Shown here: one piece after another, positions 1-8,600 of the stretch
Layout of the letters: the number at the start of each line of letters is the position of its first letter
How positions within the stretch are numbered: the stretch's first letter is position 1
DNA from: PHAA01 sp034927445
Lineage (GTDB): Bacteria; Bacillota; Syntrophomonadia; Syntrophomonadales; Syntrophomonadaceae
Direction of reading: 5' to 3'
DNA length: 64,000 nt
Assembly: GCA_034927445.1 (NCBI GenBank)
Contig: JAYFPZ010000019.1
Coordinates: 1 to 64,000 of the forward strand
The notes under the pieces: generated by a model
The model's database searches: none
What the model saw: the letters and a program-made list of their open reading frames with translations, nothing else
What the model was told of the DNA's origin: nothing
Program-made: the position numbers and the translations under genes

Positions 1-148
1 ACGAAGGAATGTAAGGGCATAGACCCAGTGAGTTATGACAGGGTAAGTTCTTGGATGATATCGGTGCAGATCTGACTTTATGAAATACTGTGATTGACGG
101 AGTTATCTGTTGAGATATTTCAAAAATTGAGACAGGAGTGATTGATTT

Positions 149-1546
149 ATGAAAAAGGTCCTGCTCGGGATTATAGCATCCTTCCTTTTTTTGGTTTTGC
201 TGCTCTTTCAATTTAATATGATAAGCGCCCGGGAAGACAATCCTCTCCCTCTTGTTTCCGCAGCTATTAAGCTTGCCTGGAACAATTCCGACATTGAGGC
301 GATAAACGGTACGCCCGAAAAATATCTGGTAAAAATCACCGATGACATAGACCCGGTTATAACCCTGATGGAAACTCGGGGATGGCATTTTAAGGAGCAG
401 ATGGAATCCGGTATCGTATTTGTCAAGCAAGGCGAATTAATGACGGTAGGGAGCCGGATGTTTACCAATAAATACATGATTATATCCGTACCTCGTCCCG
501 ATTACCCCGTTGCCGGGAAAGATGCGGAAATTATAAGCCTGGTCGCCGCCGGGGATATTTTAATGCATAATACGGTTATTGCCGCCGGCAAGCGTGGTGA
601 TATCTATAACTTTGACCAGTTTTTTGCCCCGGTCAAGCACTTGATTGAAGAGGGGGATTATGCTTCGGTTGATCTGGAAACGGCCCTGGCTGGGCCGTCC
701 AGTGGATACACCGGATATCCCGCCTTCAACAGCCCTGACAGTATTGCCGATGCCTTAAAAAGCAACGGCTTTGATCTGGTGGTTACAGCCAACAACCATA
801 CTATGGACCGGGGTTATCAGGGCGCCTTGCGCACGCTTGATGTGCTGCGGCAGGCGGGATTGGATACCAGCGGTACCTATAAAACTGCGGAAGAAAAAAA
901 GAATTTTCTAATCAAAGATATTCGCGGGGTCAAGGTAGGTTTTCTGACTTATAGCTACGGCACCAACGGTATTGCCCTTCCCTCCGACAAACCTTATTTT
1001 TTTAATTCACTGGACCGCGACAAGGTCATGACCGACATAACCGCATTGCGTCCCCATGTTGATCTGGTGGTGCTCATTCTTCACTGGGGGGTTGAATACA
1101 GCCCTTATCCTACCGAGCAACAGCGCAAGTTGGCAATTTCATTTTTCCAGCAAGGGGCTGATGTTATATTTGGCAGTCATCCTCATGTTATACAACCAAT
1201 GGAAGTTATGCAGATTAACGGGCAGGATAAGTTTGTTATTTACTCAATGGGCAATTTCATGGGTAATCAGATTGGGGTTGAAAGAAACAGCGGAGTAATC
1301 CTTAACCTTCGTTTCACCAAAAGCCTGCCTGACGGCCCCACGGTTCTAACCAGGGTAAGTTCCACCCCCACTTTTATTCACCCGTATTATGTAAATGGGC
1401 AGCGGCTATTTCGCGTGGTTCCAATCGAAGAAACCATGAAGGCGATTAAGGAGGGCCAAGATCCGTATTTAGGAGAAGACAGCCTTCCATTACTGCAGCA
1501 GGTTTTGGATACCACCAATCAGACTTTGAACCATTCCCTGCAATAA
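149..1546 (+). CDS. CapA-family (poly-gamma-glutamate synthesis-type) metallophosphatase-fold protein
   Basis: This 465-residue protein belongs to the CapA/PGA-synthesis family, which has a calcineurin-like phosphoesterase fold; some members act in capsule or poly-gamma-glutamate export, and many have unknown substrates. A hydrophobic N-terminal segment (about residues 4-25) suggests a signal anchor, so the protein probably works outside the membrane. Residues about 30-120 form a less conserved domain. The CapA domain follows, with AAGDILMHN, DLETAL, TANNHTMDRG, LILHWGVEY, GSHPHVIQPME and YSMGNFMGNQ, which carry the family's metal-binding Asp, Asn and His residues. The ATG at 149 has AGGAG upstream. 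It stands alone, with no capB or capC neighbours, so a capsule role is not supported by context. Confidence 0.85.
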   Translation: MKKVLLGIIASFLFLVLLLFQFNMISAREDNPLPLVSAAIKLAWNNSDIEAINGTPEKYLVKITDDIDPVITLMETRGWHFKEQMESGIVFVKQGELMTVGSRMFTNKYMIISVPRPDYPVAGKDAEIISLVAAGDILMHNTVIAAGKRGDIYNFDQFFAPVKHLIEEGDYASVDLETALAGPSSGYTGYPAFNSPDSIADALKSNGFDLVVTANNHTMDRGYQGALRTLDVLRQAGLDTSGTYKTAEEKKNFLIKDIRGVKVGFLTYSYGTNGIALPSDKPYFFNSLDRDKVMTDITALRPHVDLVVLILHWGVEYSPYPTEQQRKLAISFFQQGADVIFGSHPHVIQPMEVMQINGQDKFVIYSMGNFMGNQIGVERNSGVILNLRFTKSLPDGPTVLTRVSSTPTFIHPYYVNGQRLFRVVPIEETMKAIKEGQDPYLGEDSLPLLQQVLDTTNQTLNHSLQ

Positions 1547-1659
1547 TCTGTTATATATAAAATGCATGGATAAACCCCATATTTGTTACAATAAGATTAA
1601 AATGAACCGAGGGGGCGGGCGCAATAGATAACAGTGAGATTAATATCATTAAAACTGCC

Positions 1660-2115
1660 ATGCTTAACGAGATTGAAGGAGAGAAATTCTATTTAAAAGC
1701 AGCTCATGATACCAAAGATCAGGATACACGCAATGCTTTCCTGCACCTGGCCGAGGACGAGAAACGTCATCTGGGCATGTTAAAAGACATGCTGGCCCAG
1801 ATTAAGGCTAAGAAAGAAATTGTTATCGACCAGATATCATTACAGAGTGTTCCCTCACCTGGGATATTCAATGCCGCTCGTACCATGGACACGGATAACG
1901 CCATGGAAATTTCGGTATTTCATATTGCCATCTTAATGGAGAAGGCTTCGATTGATTACTACCGCCAAGCTGCCCAGGATACCGCTATTCCTGATGCCCG
2001 GGCGTTTTATGAAAGCCTGGCGGACTGGGAGCTGCAGCATTTAAATGCCATGGAGAGTATATACGATTCCCTGACGGAAGAATGGTGGGACAAACAATCA
2101 TACTCCCCCGCTTAA
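1660..2115 (+). CDS. Ferritin-like (rubrerythrin-type) diiron protein; true start probably upstream
   Basis: This is a two-repeat, four-helix-bundle protein of the rubrerythrin/ferritin-like class. Each half carries diiron-type ligands: EGEKFY then EDEKRH in the first, EKASIDYY then DWELQH in the second. It lacks a C-terminal rubredoxin domain. Such proteins usually help detoxify peroxide or oxygen in anaerobes. The ATG at 1660 falls inside the first helix and has no ribosome-binding site. The same frame stays open upstream to a stop at 1603 and encodes helix-like residues (DNSEINIIKTA), with a G-rich Shine-Dalgarno-like GAGGGGG at 1609-1615. No ATG, GTG or TTG lies there; an ATA at 1624 is the best-placed codon. 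The real protein is probably about 12 residues longer at its N-terminus. Confidence 0.8.
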   Translation: MLNEIEGEKFYLKAAHDTKDQDTRNAFLHLAEDEKRHLGMLKDMLAQIKAKKEIVIDQISLQSVPSPGIFNAARTMDTDNAMEISVFHIAILMEKASIDYYRQAAQDTAIPDARAFYESLADWELQHLNAMESIYDSLTEEWWDKQSYSPA

Positions 2116-2174
2116 AAAGCAACAAAAGATTGCTCCCCATCGCCAACAATATATGTTATAATAATTTTTGCTGT

Positions 2175-2250
2175 GGGGGCGTGGCTCAGCTGGGAGAGCA
2201 CCTCGTTCGCAACGAGGGGGTCAGGGGTTCGAATCCCCTCGTCTCCACCA
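2175..2250 (+). tRNA. tRNA-Ala (anticodon CGC)
   Basis: A full 76-nt cloverleaf is visible. The acceptor stem pairs GGGGGCG with CGTCTCC (two G-U pairs). The D arm is GCTC/GAGC. The anticodon arm is CCTCG-TTCGCAA-CGAGG, giving anticodon CGC for the alanine codon GCG. The T arm is AGGGG-TTCGAAT-CCCCT, and the CCA end is encoded. A TATAAT lies at 2157-2162, twelve bases upstream. Confidence 0.95.
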
Positions 2251-2260
2251 AGAAGCCAAC

Positions 2261-2288
2261 GGACCGTGCAAAGCACGGTCCTTCTTTT
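2261..2288 (+). terminator. Rho-independent terminator after tRNA-Ala
   Basis: A perfect 9-bp stem (GGACCGTGC/GCACGGTCC) with an AAA loop is followed by a T-rich tract. It begins ten bases after the tRNA CCA end. Confidence 0.85.
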
Positions 2289-2388
2289 ATGAGACGAAAA
2301 GGGGCTCGAACGGGCGGGGAAAGATAATGCGACCAACGGAAGCCTAGTATCCTGAAAAATATAGTATAATATAAATGAGGTGGTTTCC

Positions 2389-2580
2389 ATGAGAGATTTG
2401 GAAAAACTAATTGCTGAGGTTAACGGCTCCATGTCAATGGAAGGAATGCCGCTTACGCAGTCTGATAAAGATAGGATCAGACATTGCGCCGGAAATGATA
2501 AACTGGTTGAAGAAACAATCGCTGAACTTATCAAAAAGCATACGGCTGCCCGCGACTACGGTCATGAACAACAATTATGA
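2389..2580 (+). CDS. VbhA-type antitoxin of a Fic toxin
   Basis: This 63-residue protein matches the small antitoxins that block class I Fic AMP-transferases. It has the inhibitory-helix motif (S/T)xxxE(G/N), seen as SMSMEG near residues 14-19. In this family the Glu of the motif pairs with the Fic active-site Arg and prevents productive ATP binding. ATG 2389 is chosen because AGGTGG lies five bases upstream; a GTG at 2380 is also in frame but sits inside that ribosome-binding site. The gene overlaps the toxin gene by 17 bp, the usual antitoxin-first coupling. A TATAAT at 2365-2370 is a possible -10 element. Confidence 0.85.
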   Translation: MRDLEKLIAEVNGSMSMEGMPLTQSDKDRIRHCAGNDKLVEETIAELIKKHTAARDYGHEQQL

Positions 2581-3205
2581 TTATAGTTATGAATGGGATC
2601 ATCGATATTGTTATCCCCATTCTAATGTGCTGATAAACAAGCTGGGGATTGAGGATGCTGAAAAGCTTCGCATAGCAGAAAGAGAAATCACCTCCTTGCG
2701 AATTGCCAATGCCAAAGTAAACGCTATACAAGGCGACTTTGATCTGCTTCATTTAAGAAAGATTCACAAGTATATATTCGGTGATATTTATGAATGGGCC
2801 GGTGAACTTCGATGTGTAAACGTGGCAAAAGGTAATCTGTTCTGCAACTATCAGTTTATTGAACCCAATGCCCATTCACTTTTTCAGAAGTTAAAAAAAG
2901 AAACCTATCTGAAAGACGCCTCCCAAGATGAAATTCCGTTCCGTCTGGCGCTCTATCTCAGTGAGATTAATGCTTTACATCCTTTTCGGGAGGGTAACGG
3001 CAGGGCACAAAGACTCTTTATCGAATACCTGGCTGAAAACGCAGGCTATCGGGTAGACTTTTCACAGGTAACCGACAAACAAATGATTGAAGCAAGTGCC
3101 GCTTCATTCCTGTGTGATTATGCAAAAATGGATGAGATTTTTACGGCGATAACCGAGCCTCTTTCTGGAAATAATATGACGCAAACTTTTCACCGGATAG
3201 ATTAA
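2564..3205 (+). CDS. Fic-domain AMP-transferase toxin (VbhT/FicT-like)
   Basis: This 213-residue protein has the complete Fic active-site motif HPFREGNGRAQR near residue 139, with the catalytic His, the acidic residue, the GNGR anion-binding loop and the second Arg. A flap-like segment around EWAGELR precedes it. Stand-alone Fic proteins of this size with a VbhA partner usually AMPylate DNA gyrase and topoisomerase IV; that target is inferred from the family. The start at ATG 2564 lies within the end of the antitoxin gene, so the two are translationally coupled. No C-terminal secretion domain is present, so it looks like a chromosomal toxin-antitoxin module and not an injected effector. Confidence 0.92.
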   Translation: MNNNYDYSYEWDHRYCYPHSNVLINKLGIEDAEKLRIAEREITSLRIANAKVNAIQGDFDLLHLRKIHKYIFGDIYEWAGELRCVNVAKGNLFCNYQFIEPNAHSLFQKLKKETYLKDASQDEIPFRLALYLSEINALHPFREGNGRAQRLFIEYLAENAGYRVDFSQVTDKQMIEASAASFLCDYAKMDEIFTAITEPLSGNNMTQTFHRID

Positions 3206-3240
3206 AGCAAAGAATCAAACACCCTTTGTATTTGGGGGTG

Positions 3241-3310
3241 CTTTAGGCACGAACAGGGAGAGCGCCGCGTTCGCAACGCGGAGGCCGAGGGTTCGAGTCC
3301 TTTAGCCTTT
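3241..3310 (+). pseudogene. Decayed tRNA-Ala(CGC)-like remnant
   Basis: A good anticodon arm (CCGCG-TTCGCAA-CGCGG at 3265-3281, anticodon CGC) is followed by a T-arm-like GAGGG-TTCGAGT-CCTTT that pairs only with G-U help. The D stem is imperfect (GCAC/GAGC), the acceptor strands do not pair and there is no CCA end. It resembles the tRNA-Ala at 2175 but is clearly a different sequence. It lies just after the Fic toxin gene. Confidence 0.65.
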
Positions 3311-3365
3311 TATGACTCCTAATGATATAATAGTTGGGTACACATTATACATATCAGGTAAAGGG

Positions 3366-3398
3366 AATATCCACAGGCAAAACCTCTGTGGATATTTT
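3366..3398 (+). terminator. Hairpin terminator between the tRNA remnant and padR
   Basis: An 11-bp inverted repeat (AATATCCACAG/CTGTGGATATT) with a nine-base loop and a short T run. It lies immediately upstream of the PadR promoter. Confidence 0.55.
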
Positions 3399-3401
3399 CT
3401 G

Positions 3402-3430
3402 TTGACATTATCGATATTCGATAATATACT
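3402..3430 (+). promoter_or_regulatory. Sigma-A promoter of the padR operon
   Basis: TTGACA (3402-3407) and TATACT (3425-3430) are separated by exactly 17 bp. The spacer is almost wholly occupied by the first palindromic operator. Confidence 0.85.
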
Positions 3431-3459
3431 GCAAATATAATTAACGATATTCGATAATG
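3407..3459 (+). promoter_or_regulatory. Tandem PadR-type operators
   Basis: The first site is a perfect inverted repeat, ATTATCGA-TAT-TCGATAAT (3407-3425), placed between -35 and -10. A second near-copy (TTAACGA-TAT-TCGATAAT, about 3441-3458) lies downstream of the -10. Centres are 33-34 bp apart, about three helical turns, so two dimers would bind the same face. This is the expected design for PadR autorepression. Confidence 0.75.
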
Positions 3460-3478
3460 CCTGAAAGGAGTACTGGAT

Positions 3479-3829
3479 ATGGCCAGAGAGAAGTTTCAAA
3501 CATTAACCGAGCAGATGTTTTACATCCTGCTCTGCTTACAATCGGAATGCTATGGCATGGACATTATGGAAAAGGTTCGTGCCATGACCGTCGAACGGGT
3601 TTCCGTCGGCCCCGGTACGCTCTATAACCTTCTGGAGAGTTTTGTGAAAGCGGGTATGATTTGCGAAACGAAGGTCGAAGGCCGCAGGCGCAATTATCTG
3701 ATTACCGATACGGGCATGCAGGCACTTGAAACGGAGTATCAGCGTCTGACGGCGTTGACTGCCGACTATCGGCAATATGTGGTAAGCAAAGGAGGTCACT
3801 CTGATGAAAATAACAAAACGCAGATTTGA
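3479..3829 (+). CDS. PadR-family transcriptional regulator
   Basis: This 116-residue protein has the PadR winged helix: an N-terminal helix-turn-helix (about residues 5-50, with YGMDIMEKV) and the typical turn into the wing, GPGTLYNLLESFVKAGMI, followed by RRRNYLITDTG. The short C-terminus suggests a subfamily-2 PadR with a single dimerisation helix. ATG 3479 has AAAGGAGT upstream. It overlaps the following DUF2812 gene by 26 bp, a common pairing in Firmicutes, and probably represses its own operon through the two palindromes at 3407-3459. The ligand is unknown. Confidence 0.93.
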   Translation: MAREKFQTLTEQMFYILLCLQSECYGMDIMEKVRAMTVERVSVGPGTLYNLLESFVKAGMICETKVEGRRRNYLITDTGMQALETEYQRLTALTADYRQYVVSKGGHSDENNKTQI

Positions 3830-5207
3830 ACAGTTTCTGTTCTACGATTATACAGGCATTGAAACACATCTGACGAAAATGGCCGCGAAGGGATGGCAGC
3901 TCCATAAAATTACTCGCTTATATTGGGAGTACCGCAAAACAGAACCACAGAAGCTGACCTATACGGTTACTTATTTCTCCGAGGCCTCGGAGTTCAATCC
4001 TTATCCCACGGAGAATCAGCAGACCTTCCATGAATACTGTAAGGATGCCGGCTGGAATCTGGTAACAGAGTGGGCCCAAATGCAGGTTTTCTGCACAGAG
4101 AGGGAGAATCCCATCCCTATTGAAACAGACGAATCGGTCAAACTGAAAGCAATCCACAGGGCGATGAAGAAGAACTTTCTGCCCAGCAGTATGGTACTGC
4201 TGCTTATTTCCCTACTTCAGATGATTTTACAGTTTCACGCCATTATTGATAACCCGGTTTACCTGCTGTCAAACGGTACGGCGCTTTTCACGGCGACAGT
4301 CTTGAATATCCTTGCCGTCTATATACTGGTCAATCTAATCGGCTATGTAGTCTGGTATCGAAAATCCGGAAAAGCGGTTAACATGGGAGAAGTCTGCATC
4401 AGAAGCAGCGGCGGCTATAAGAAAATATCATATTTCCTGCTGTTCTTGGGGGGAATCGTAATTGCCCTGGCCGCATTTTCCGTATTATCACAACGCTTTG
4501 GCTGGATGGTGATTTTAGGGATTACGAATATAGCTGTTTTAATAACCCTGGTGCTTGCAATCAAGAACACCCTCAAACGGGTAAAGGCTTCAAGGCGTGT
4601 CAATCTGACCATTACGATGGCTTCCTGTGTTATTCTGTCCTTTGTTCTGACCGGCGCCATGGTTTGGGGCATTGTCCGGGGAGCAAATGCCGGATGGTTT
4701 GGCAACGGACCGGATGAAACCTATACTACTACACAACCGAATGGCAACACCCATACCTGGGACATTTACCATGACCCGTTGCCTTTGAAGGTTGAGGATA
4801 TACAGGATGTGGATTATGACCATTACTCCCACGAATGGACGGCAAGGGAATCCCTCCTGTTAGCCCAGTTTGTCGCGCGACAGAACTCTTTCCCAGACGG
4901 TCAGAATGCTCCCAAATTGAGCTATGAGATTGTACAGGTTAAGTTGCCTGCGTTGTTTGATCTCTGCCTGAATGATTATTTAAACCAGTATAGCTATGAA
5001 CGGGATTTCCCGGAAGAGGATAAAAGGTACTTCCGGAAGACGGATGACCCCGCGTGGGAGGCCGATGCGGTTTATCAGCTCTATCGTCAGGATGAGGCAA
5101 TGGATAAATATATCCTCTGCTGGGACAACCGGATTGTTTATATCAATTTTGACGGGATACCCACAATAGAACAGATTGCCGTTGCAGTTGAAAAACTGAG
5201 TAAATGA
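3804..5207 (+). CDS. DUF2812 membrane protein
   Basis: The 467-residue protein has an N-terminal soluble DUF2812 domain (about residues 1-120, with AAKGWQLHK, YTVTYFSE and the CKDAGWNLV region) followed by five or so hydrophobic segments between residues 125 and 300, and a polar C-terminal domain (about 310-467) rich in Tyr and Asp. DUF2812 proteins are regularly encoded after a PadR regulator; their function is not known, though some are linked to envelope or antimicrobial stress. The start ATG 3804 has GGAGGT upstream and lies inside padR, indicating coupled translation. A hairpin terminator follows at 5216. Confidence 0.88.
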   Translation: MKITKRRFEQFLFYDYTGIETHLTKMAAKGWQLHKITRLYWEYRKTEPQKLTYTVTYFSEASEFNPYPTENQQTFHEYCKDAGWNLVTEWAQMQVFCTERENPIPIETDESVKLKAIHRAMKKNFLPSSMVLLLISLLQMILQFHAIIDNPVYLLSNGTALFTATVLNILAVYILVNLIGYVVWYRKSGKAVNMGEVCIRSSGGYKKISYFLLFLGGIVIALAAFSVLSQRFGWMVILGITNIAVLITLVLAIKNTLKRVKASRRVNLTITMASCVILSFVLTGAMVWGIVRGANAGWFGNGPDETYTTTQPNGNTHTWDIYHDPLPLKVEDIQDVDYDHYSHEWTARESLLLAQFVARQNSFPDGQNAPKLSYEIVQVKLPALFDLCLNDYLNQYSYERDFPEEDKRYFRKTDDPAWEADAVYQLYRQDEAMDKYILCWDNRIVYINFDGIPTIEQIAVAVEKLSK

Positions 5208-5215
5208 ATGTGTGA

Positions 5216-5247
5216 GCAGCCACAAATTGACCGTTGTGGCTGCTTCT
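5216..5247 (+). terminator. Terminator of the padR-DUF2812 operon
   Basis: A perfect 10-bp stem (GCAGCCACAA/TTGTGGCTGC), an eight-base loop and a short TTCT tail, starting nine bases after the stop codon. Confidence 0.75.
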
Positions 5248-5418
5248 ACAGAAATGCACCAAATGAGTAGAACGAGAAACGTACAAAGTTCAATTTATCG
5301 GGAAAATTATGAGCATAATGCAAAGTAGAATACTGGCATCTATATTTACCTAACTTCTCAAAATTTTATTTAAGCAAATGACTTGTTGTTGAGTGAGAGA
5401 GCCCTCTTGGTTTGTTGA

Positions 5419-5589
5419 GTCTTTTGTTTTTTAGCTTTAAATGCTGCCAGTGATTTGGATTTATTTGATCTATATCAAGTAGTAAATGACACAAATTCAG
5501 CCAATAAAGCCATGGAAAAAGTTAATGAGGAGCTAAGAAATTATAACGAAAGCTTTGCCAAAGTGTCTAACTTTTCGTTTCTACCATAA
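5419..5589 (+). pseudogene. Possible coding remnant of unknown origin
   Basis: In the 490-bp gap between the DUF2812 gene and the SLH gene, one frame stays open for 56 codons and reads like protein: hydrophobic at first, then Asp-rich (DLDLFDLYQVV), then helix-forming (AMEKVNEELRNYNESFAK). It has no start codon with a ribosome-binding site, and a stop directly precedes it. The family is not recognised. It may be the 3' end of a gene truncated when the adjacent G+C-rich island arrived. The rest of the gap holds only terminators. Confidence 0.35.
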
Positions 5590-5652
5590 AGCGTAATCAA
5601 AATAGATCTATGGTACAAAAGCCATAGGTTTTCGTTTTGCACAGAAAAGCAG

Positions 5653-5685
5653 AAAGCCAGTCGTCCAAAGTACGACCGGCTTTTT
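5653..5685. terminator. Terminator 3' of the giant SLH gene
   Basis: A 12-bp stem with one G-U pair (AAAGCCAGTCGT/ACGACCGGCTTT) is flanked by T-rich tails. It lies 15 bases beyond the stop of the minus-strand SLH gene and could act in both directions. Confidence 0.75.
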
Positions 5686-5699
5686 GATTTAATAAGAGG

Positions 5700-8600
5700 T
5701 TATTTCTCCAGCAGGTTATAGAGCACCTGGGCCATCTGGGCGCGGGTGCTGCCGCCGGTTGGATCGAGCTTGCCGCCCGAGCCGGAGACTATGCCGGCTT
5801 TCACCAGATAGGTCATGGCTTCCCGCGCATAAACCGCTATGTTGCCGCTGTCTGAAAAGTTGGAAAGCGGCTGGTCTGAATGACTGCCGGGCAGCCTATC
5901 CAGCGCCTGGAGGGCGTTATACAGCAGCGTGAACATTTGCTGACGGGTAATGGCCTGCTCCGGCGAGAATCTGTTGCCGCCCACGCCGTTTGCAATGCCA
6001 AGGCGCTTGGCCGCCGCCAGATAGCCGGTGTAGTAGGTGCCGCCCGCGTCGGAGAAATTGTCCGCCGCGTCTTTATCGGCCTCAATGCCGTAGGCCCGCA
6101 GCAGCAAGGTAATAAACTGCCCCCGGGTCAGCGTCGCATCGGGGCTGAAGGCCGTTGCCGTCGTGCCGGAGGTGATCCCCCGCGCCGCGAGGTAGCTGAC
6201 CGCGTCATGGTACCATGACGCGGAGGGCACGTCAGTAAAACTTACGCCGTGATAGCCCACCGCGTAAAGGCTGAAATGGGTAGTCCGGAAAGTCACGGCA
6301 CCGGTTTCCGGGTCGTAGCGCCCGTTGATCACGCAGTTGAGATTCCCGTTTCCGTCGATGTACCATATGACGATGGCGTTTTGATCCTCTCCGCTGGCCG
6401 GGGTATACGGGATGCTCACCGTGACCGGCGCGGCGGGATTGTTCCAGTCGGTTTGCTTTCCGTCGATGTAAAGCGAGAGTGAGACGACCGGCCGGTTGCC
6501 TACCGCCGCCTGCGCGCTGTCCGTCAGGCCGGAGGGATCGACCGTACCGATGCTGATGTGCGCCATGTTCCCGGAGGCCGCGCCGGTTCCCGTCAGCATA
6601 TCGGAGGGGAGCGTAACGCTGCCCGCGTCCGTGTTCAGCTTGAGGGAGCCGTCCCCGCTGCCTGAGGACAGATTGAGCGTTGGAATGCCAAGGCCATAGT
6701 CTGTCACGCCCGGGATTTTCGGCATGGTAACCACAAAGTCCGCGCCGTTTTTCAACTCTTGGGAGGACAGCTCCGCCGCTGCGCGGCCCGTTTTTGTGTC
6801 CACCGTCACGGCGGTTTCGATAGATCTGCCGCCGCCGGTAACCTCGGCCTCGTATTGGGGCGCCGTTGTGCCGCCGCCCCCGCCGTCCCCGCTATCGACG
6901 GAGTCTCCGGTACCGCCTGGGCTGGCATGAACAGTGATTGCCTGCTCCGCGGATTTTCCGGAAGCTGTATGGGTAATGGCCACATTGCTGTTGCTCATCG
7001 TGAGCGCCGAGCCGTCCGCGGGGCTGACCGTGAGCCCCACGGCGCCGAAGTCGGCAAAGGACGTATCCTCCGTGGAGCCGTCGTTATAGGTCAGTGTTGC
7101 CGCCAGCCCCGCAAGGTCGAGGGCTTCTCCAGCTGTATAGGCCAGCGTTGCCGGCTGGGTTTTTACCGCGACGCCCGTTACCGCCTTCGCCGCCGTCGCG
7201 GGGAAGGTCACGGTAAAGATTAGCTTATTGCCGCCCACATCTCCGCCATTGACCGTACCGGATGCCGCGCTGCCATTATCCACCCCAGGAGTTAAACCCG
7301 ACGGGAATTTAAAGCCCGATGCGGCGGTCAGCTCAATCACCGCTTTGTAAGCGGAACCAGCCTTGAATTTACCCTCCAGTGTCAACGCGGCCGCCGAGCC
7401 GTTACTGTTTTGCCAGGTCAGCCCGGTCACCGAAAAGTTAGAACCGCCTGTCAGGCTGGAGAGTGTGATCGGCAGCGCCCCAGCCGCGGGAGCGACGACG
7501 CCGTTTACTGCCGCCGAATTGATCGTTACTGTCGATACCGCCAGCGTGACTGTTTTGTTCACATTGACGGGATTGCTTTTCGCGGCGGCGGTGACGGTAA
7601 AAGTACCTTCCACGCCTCCCGGCAGCGTGAACGTCGCGCTGCCGTTTACCGTATCCGTCGGTGTGACCGTAAGGGGGCTGTTATCCGGCTTTTTCGCCGT
7701 GACGGTTACTTCCTTGTTGGTCCAGTCCGCCCAGCCCGTAATGGTTACGGTAACCGTCCGGTCGGTAGGGGACGTCATTGCGCTGTAGCTTGTGCCGCTG
7801 CCGCTGATACCGGTTCCCGATAATTCAACAGTCAGCGGGGTGGTGGAAAAGCTAATGAGATGCAGCGGCATATCAACCGCCGCGCCGAAGCCGGGAAGCT
7901 TGCCGTCTTCGACCGTCCAGCCGTTTGCAGCGGTGAACAGCCCGCCCAGCGTACCGTCCGCCGCGATTGCGCCCGCAGACGTGTCCGCTCCGTTTTGATT
8001 GTTGGCCGCGCCGCCGGAAGCGACGCTGCCGTTTACTGTCATGCCGGCAAAGGCGATGTTGCCGGAGAGGGTGGGATTTGAGGTGCTGCCCGCTATGCGG
8101 CCGGCGCTGGCGCTGCCGCCCGCCACCGAAACGTTCAGCGCGGCGCAGTTTTCCACGGTGCCATTGACATAGCCCGTCACGCCTCCGGTTTCGCTGCTTG
8201 TGGCGCTGACGCGGCCGGTGGCGTAGCAGTCTTCCACCATGCCGTTGACATGCCCCGCCACGCCGCCGACAGTACCACCGCCGGTGACATTGCCCGTCGC
8301 GTAGCAGTTATGCACCCTGCCGCCGCTGTCGACAGCCCCCGCCACGCCGCCGGCAACGCCTTGGCTGCCGGTAACACTGCCGGAGCTGTAGCAGCCTTGC
8401 ACCGTGCCTCTGACCTGACCCGCCACGCCGCCGACAAGCATGTAACCGGAGATGGTGCCGGTGCTGTGGCAGTTTTCCACCGTGCCGTAGGCACGCCCCG
8501 CCATCCCGCCGACAAATTGGTTGCCGACGACACTGATGCCCGTTACGCCAAGATTTTTTACGGTGCCGCCGGTGTCAATAAAGCCGAATAGGCCCTGATC

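Noticed and set aside
2082..2534. Frames on both strands across tRNA-Ala and its terminator
   Set aside because: They translate a structural RNA gene and the antisense of the antitoxin gene.
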